64,000 nt of DNA. Source: a bacterium HR29 (lineage in GTDB: Bacteria > Chloroflexota > Dehalococcoidia > Tepidiformales > Tepidiformaceae). Below are positions 62,491-64,000 of this stretch, one piece after another (positions within the stretch are counted from its first letter, which is position 1; every line of letters starts with the position of its first letter). The DNA is taken from NCBI GenBank assembly GCA_002898215.1, contig BEIF01000001.1, forward strand, positions 1,029,602 to 1,093,601. The letters run 5' to 3'. Made by a program: the position numbers and the translations under genes. The notes beneath the pieces were generated by a model, which made no database searches, was not told the origin of the DNA, and was given only the letters and a program-made list of their open reading frames with translations.

Positions 62491-63347
62491 GCACGGAAAC
62501 ACCACCGGCAACGGCGGGGGAGGCGCGCCGCCTGCCCGTCACGTGGGGGCTCGCCGGCGCCTTCATCGCCCTGGGCATCGGGTTGGCCTGGTACGCCGCG
62601 ACCTCGGCCGCGACGGCCATCGCCGCGGAGGCGCTGGGATATGCGCTGCAGGCCCGAGACGTCGGAGACGTATTCGTGAAGTCCGCGTCGGTCGCCGAGT
62701 ACGCCGACCGTCTCCTCGCCGCGCTCTCAGCCGGTGAGCCTCGCCCGGCCGTGCCCCACCTCCTGGCCGACCAGAACACGCTGCGCATCGGCTTCGCCTT
62801 CACCCTCGTCTACCACGTCGGAATCGTGTGGATCGGCGCGCTGGCCGTGGCCCGAAGCCCGCGGGCGTTGTGGCGCGGCCTCGGGCTGCACCGGTTCCCC
62901 CGGTCGACCTGGTGGATGGCACCGGTAGCGACCGTCGGCGCGTACACCGGCGTCGTGGCCTACAGCCTGCTCGCCGAAGCTTACGGGCTCGACGCGCTCG
63001 TCCCGGAGAGCACCGTGCCGTGGGAGATCACCCGGGAGGCGTCCACCCTGGCGTTGGCCGGAGCCGCGGCCGTGGTCGGTGCACCGGTGGCGGAGGAGCT
63101 GCTGTTCAGGGGGTACGTGTTCGGGGGGCTGGCGCGGCGGTGGGGGTTCTGGCCCGCCGCCCTCCTCTCGGGCGCCATCTTCTCGGCGAACCACCTCGAC
63201 CCCGGGAGCTTCCTCCCCTTCTGGGGCGTGGGCGTGCTTCTCGCCTGGCTCTTCTGGCGCACAGGCTCGCTCTGGGCGAGCATCGTGATGCATCTGTGCT
63301 TCAACGCCGTCAGCTTCGCCCTGCTGGCGTTGGGGGTCGCGACGTGA
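62487..63347 (+). CDS. CPBP-family intramembrane metalloprotease (CAAX protease/bacteriocin-processing type)
   Basis: A polytopic membrane protein, about 286 residues if it starts at CTG 62487. The Rce1-like zinc motifs are EELLFRG, FSANHLD and HLCFNAVSF in the C-terminal half. Starting at the in-frame TTG 62583 would cut through the first membrane helix ([17 protein letters not shown]), and no in-frame ATG or GTG precedes it. CTG 62487 overlaps the trpB stop (CTGA) and follows GGGGGTG, so it may be a non-canonical start. The stop overlaps trpA by GTGA. Why a membrane protease sits between trpB and trpA is unknown. Confidence 0.8.
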   Translation: MSTETPPATAGEARRLPVTWGLAGAFIALGIGLAWYAATSAATAIAAEALGYALQARDVGDVFVKSASVAEYADRLLAALSAGEPRPAVPHLLADQNTLRIGFAFTLVYHVGIVWIGALAVARSPRALWRGLGLHRFPRSTWWMAPVATVGAYTGVVAYSLLAEAYGLDALVPESTVPWEITREASTLALAGAAAVVGAPVAEELLFRGYVFGGLARRWGFWPAALLSGAIFSANHLDPGSFLPFWGVGVLLAWLFWRTGSLWASIVMHLCFNAVSFALLALGVAT

Positions 63348-64000
63348 GCGAGGAGAACCGTCTCCGGTCGGCCATCGAAGCGGCGAAGGGCGAGGGGCGC
63401 CCGGCCTTCATCGCCTACCTCACCGCCGGATATCCGACCCGGGCCGACACCGTTCCGCTCTTGCTCGCCCTCCAGGCCGGGGGAGCGGACATCGTCGAGC
63501 TCGGAGTCCCGTTCAGCGACCCGCTGGCCGACGGTACGACCATCCAGCGTGCGAACGAGGTCGCGCTGGCCCAAGGAGTCACCATCGAGGAGTGCTTCCG
63601 CTTCGCCGAGGAGGCCCGGACCGCCGGATTTCGGCTCCCGCTCATCTTCATGGGCTACTACAACCCCGTGCTGGCCTACGGCGAGCGGCGGACGGCGGCA
63701 CGCGCTCGCGACTCCGGCGTCGACGGCTTCATCGTCGTCGACCTCCCGCCGGAAGAAGCAGGGGATTTCCTCGGCGCCTGCCGCGCCTACGGGCGGCGGT
63801 TCATTCCCCTGGCAGCGCCCACGACCCCAGACGCGCGGATCCCCCTCCTCGCCTCGGTGACCGATGCCTTCCTGTACTGCGTGAGCGTGACGGGGGTCAC
63901 CGGGGCACGGGAGTCGCTACCTCCGGAACTGCCGGAGTTCGTGGCCCGGGTACGGCGGCAGACGACGCTCCCGCTCGCGGTCGGCTTCGGGATCTCCCGC
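63344..64000 (+). CDS. trpA: Tryptophan synthase alpha chain, 5' part
   Basis: The first 219 codons are present; the gene runs off the right edge. It starts with GTG 63344 overlapping the protease stop. The TIM barrel opens with PAFIAYLTAGYPTRADTV, and the catalytic Glu52 and Asp63 are in DIVELGVPFSDPLADGTT. IFMGYYNPVLAYG and YCVSVTGVTGARESL follow. It cleaves indole-3-glycerol phosphate and channels indole to TrpB. Confidence 0.96.
   Translation, partial: MSEENRLRSAIEAAKGEGRPAFIAYLTAGYPTRADTVPLLLALQAGGADIVELGVPFSDPLADGTTIQRANEVALAQGVTIEECFRFAEEARTAGFRLPLIFMGYYNPVLAYGERRTAARARDSGVDGFIVVDLPPEEAGDFLGACRAYGRRFIPLAAPTTPDARIPLLASVTDAFLYCVSVTGVTGARESLPPELPEFVARVRRQTTLPLAVGFGISR

Noticed and set aside
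1-64000. Insertion sequences, prophage, CRISPR arrays or replication origin
   Set aside because: No transposase, integrase, phage genes, direct-repeat arrays or DnaA-box clusters were seen on either strand; gene density and base composition are even across the window.

Overview
This is a GC-rich (about two-thirds G+C), densely packed bacterial chromosome segment with no mobile elements, no CRISPR array and no sign of recent transfer. Gene content points to a Chloroflexota-like bacterium, possibly Dehalococcoidia or Thermomicrobia; that is inferred and not proven. The grounds are a fused CofG/CofH (FbiC) F420 enzyme, a B12-dependent ribonucleotide reductase with NrdR, a type-B succinate dehydrogenase with a single cytochrome b subunit, a DUF5335 protein, a long SRP RNA, a tryptophan T-box, several promoters that would give leaderless mRNAs, and frequent GTG/TTG starts.

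Layout. 1-2.9 kb: branched-chain amino-acid ABC transporter (livK-livH-livM, minus strand, cut by the left edge) and a rhodanese. 3.0-6.9 kb: a methyltransferase, fbiC, and a divergent HxlR regulator whose promoter overlaps that of fbiC. 6.9-12.3 kb: coaE followed by a NorQ/MoxR-type AAA+ ATPase, a phosphoesterase and a 1,077-residue von Willebrand A protein. 12.3-16.1 kb: rarA and mutS2 on the minus strand. 16.2-24.3 kb: biotin carboxylase and a separate biotinyl protein, SRP RNA, a G5/3D cell-wall protein, rsmA, ispE, a PHP-domain protein and a cation exchanger. 24.7-25.1 kb: tRNA-Arg(GCG), tRNA-Leu(CAG), tRNA-Val(CAC). 25.2-34.2 kb: sigA and a Nudix hydrolase, sdhCAB, nrdR and nrdJ. 34.3-40.0 kb: a small unknown gene, miaB, tRNA-Ser(GCT), an F420-type LLM oxidoreductase, an NrtR-like regulator, an amidohydrolase and a CoA-transferase. 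40.0-43.4 kb (minus strand): ECF sigma, anti-sigma, DUF368 and MFS genes as one overlapping unit. 43.4-46.2 kb: a degenerate receiver protein, a GAF histidine kinase with its LuxR-type regulator, and DUF5335. 46.3-51.2 kb: mutL, mutS and a hemerythrin-like protein.

51.3-64 kb is the most striking region. A sigma-A-type promoter and a T-box leader with a UGG (Trp) specifier precede one unbroken run of overlapping genes: trpB2, a CADD-type diiron enzyme (p-aminobenzoate synthase family), a small helical protein, trpS, trpE, a degenerate Nudix protein, a degenerate-Nudix/CMD fusion, a 110-residue unknown, trpG, trpD, trpC, trpF, trpB, a CPBP membrane protease, and trpA (cut by the right edge). 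Uncharged tRNA-Trp would therefore control both Trp synthesis and Trp charging, together with five or six passenger genes that are not known Trp enzymes.

Other linked functions: fbiC makes the F420 precursor that the LLM oxidoreductase at 36 kb probably uses. mutS, mutL, mutS2 and rarA form a cluster of genome-maintenance genes. nrdR very likely controls the adjacent nrdJ.
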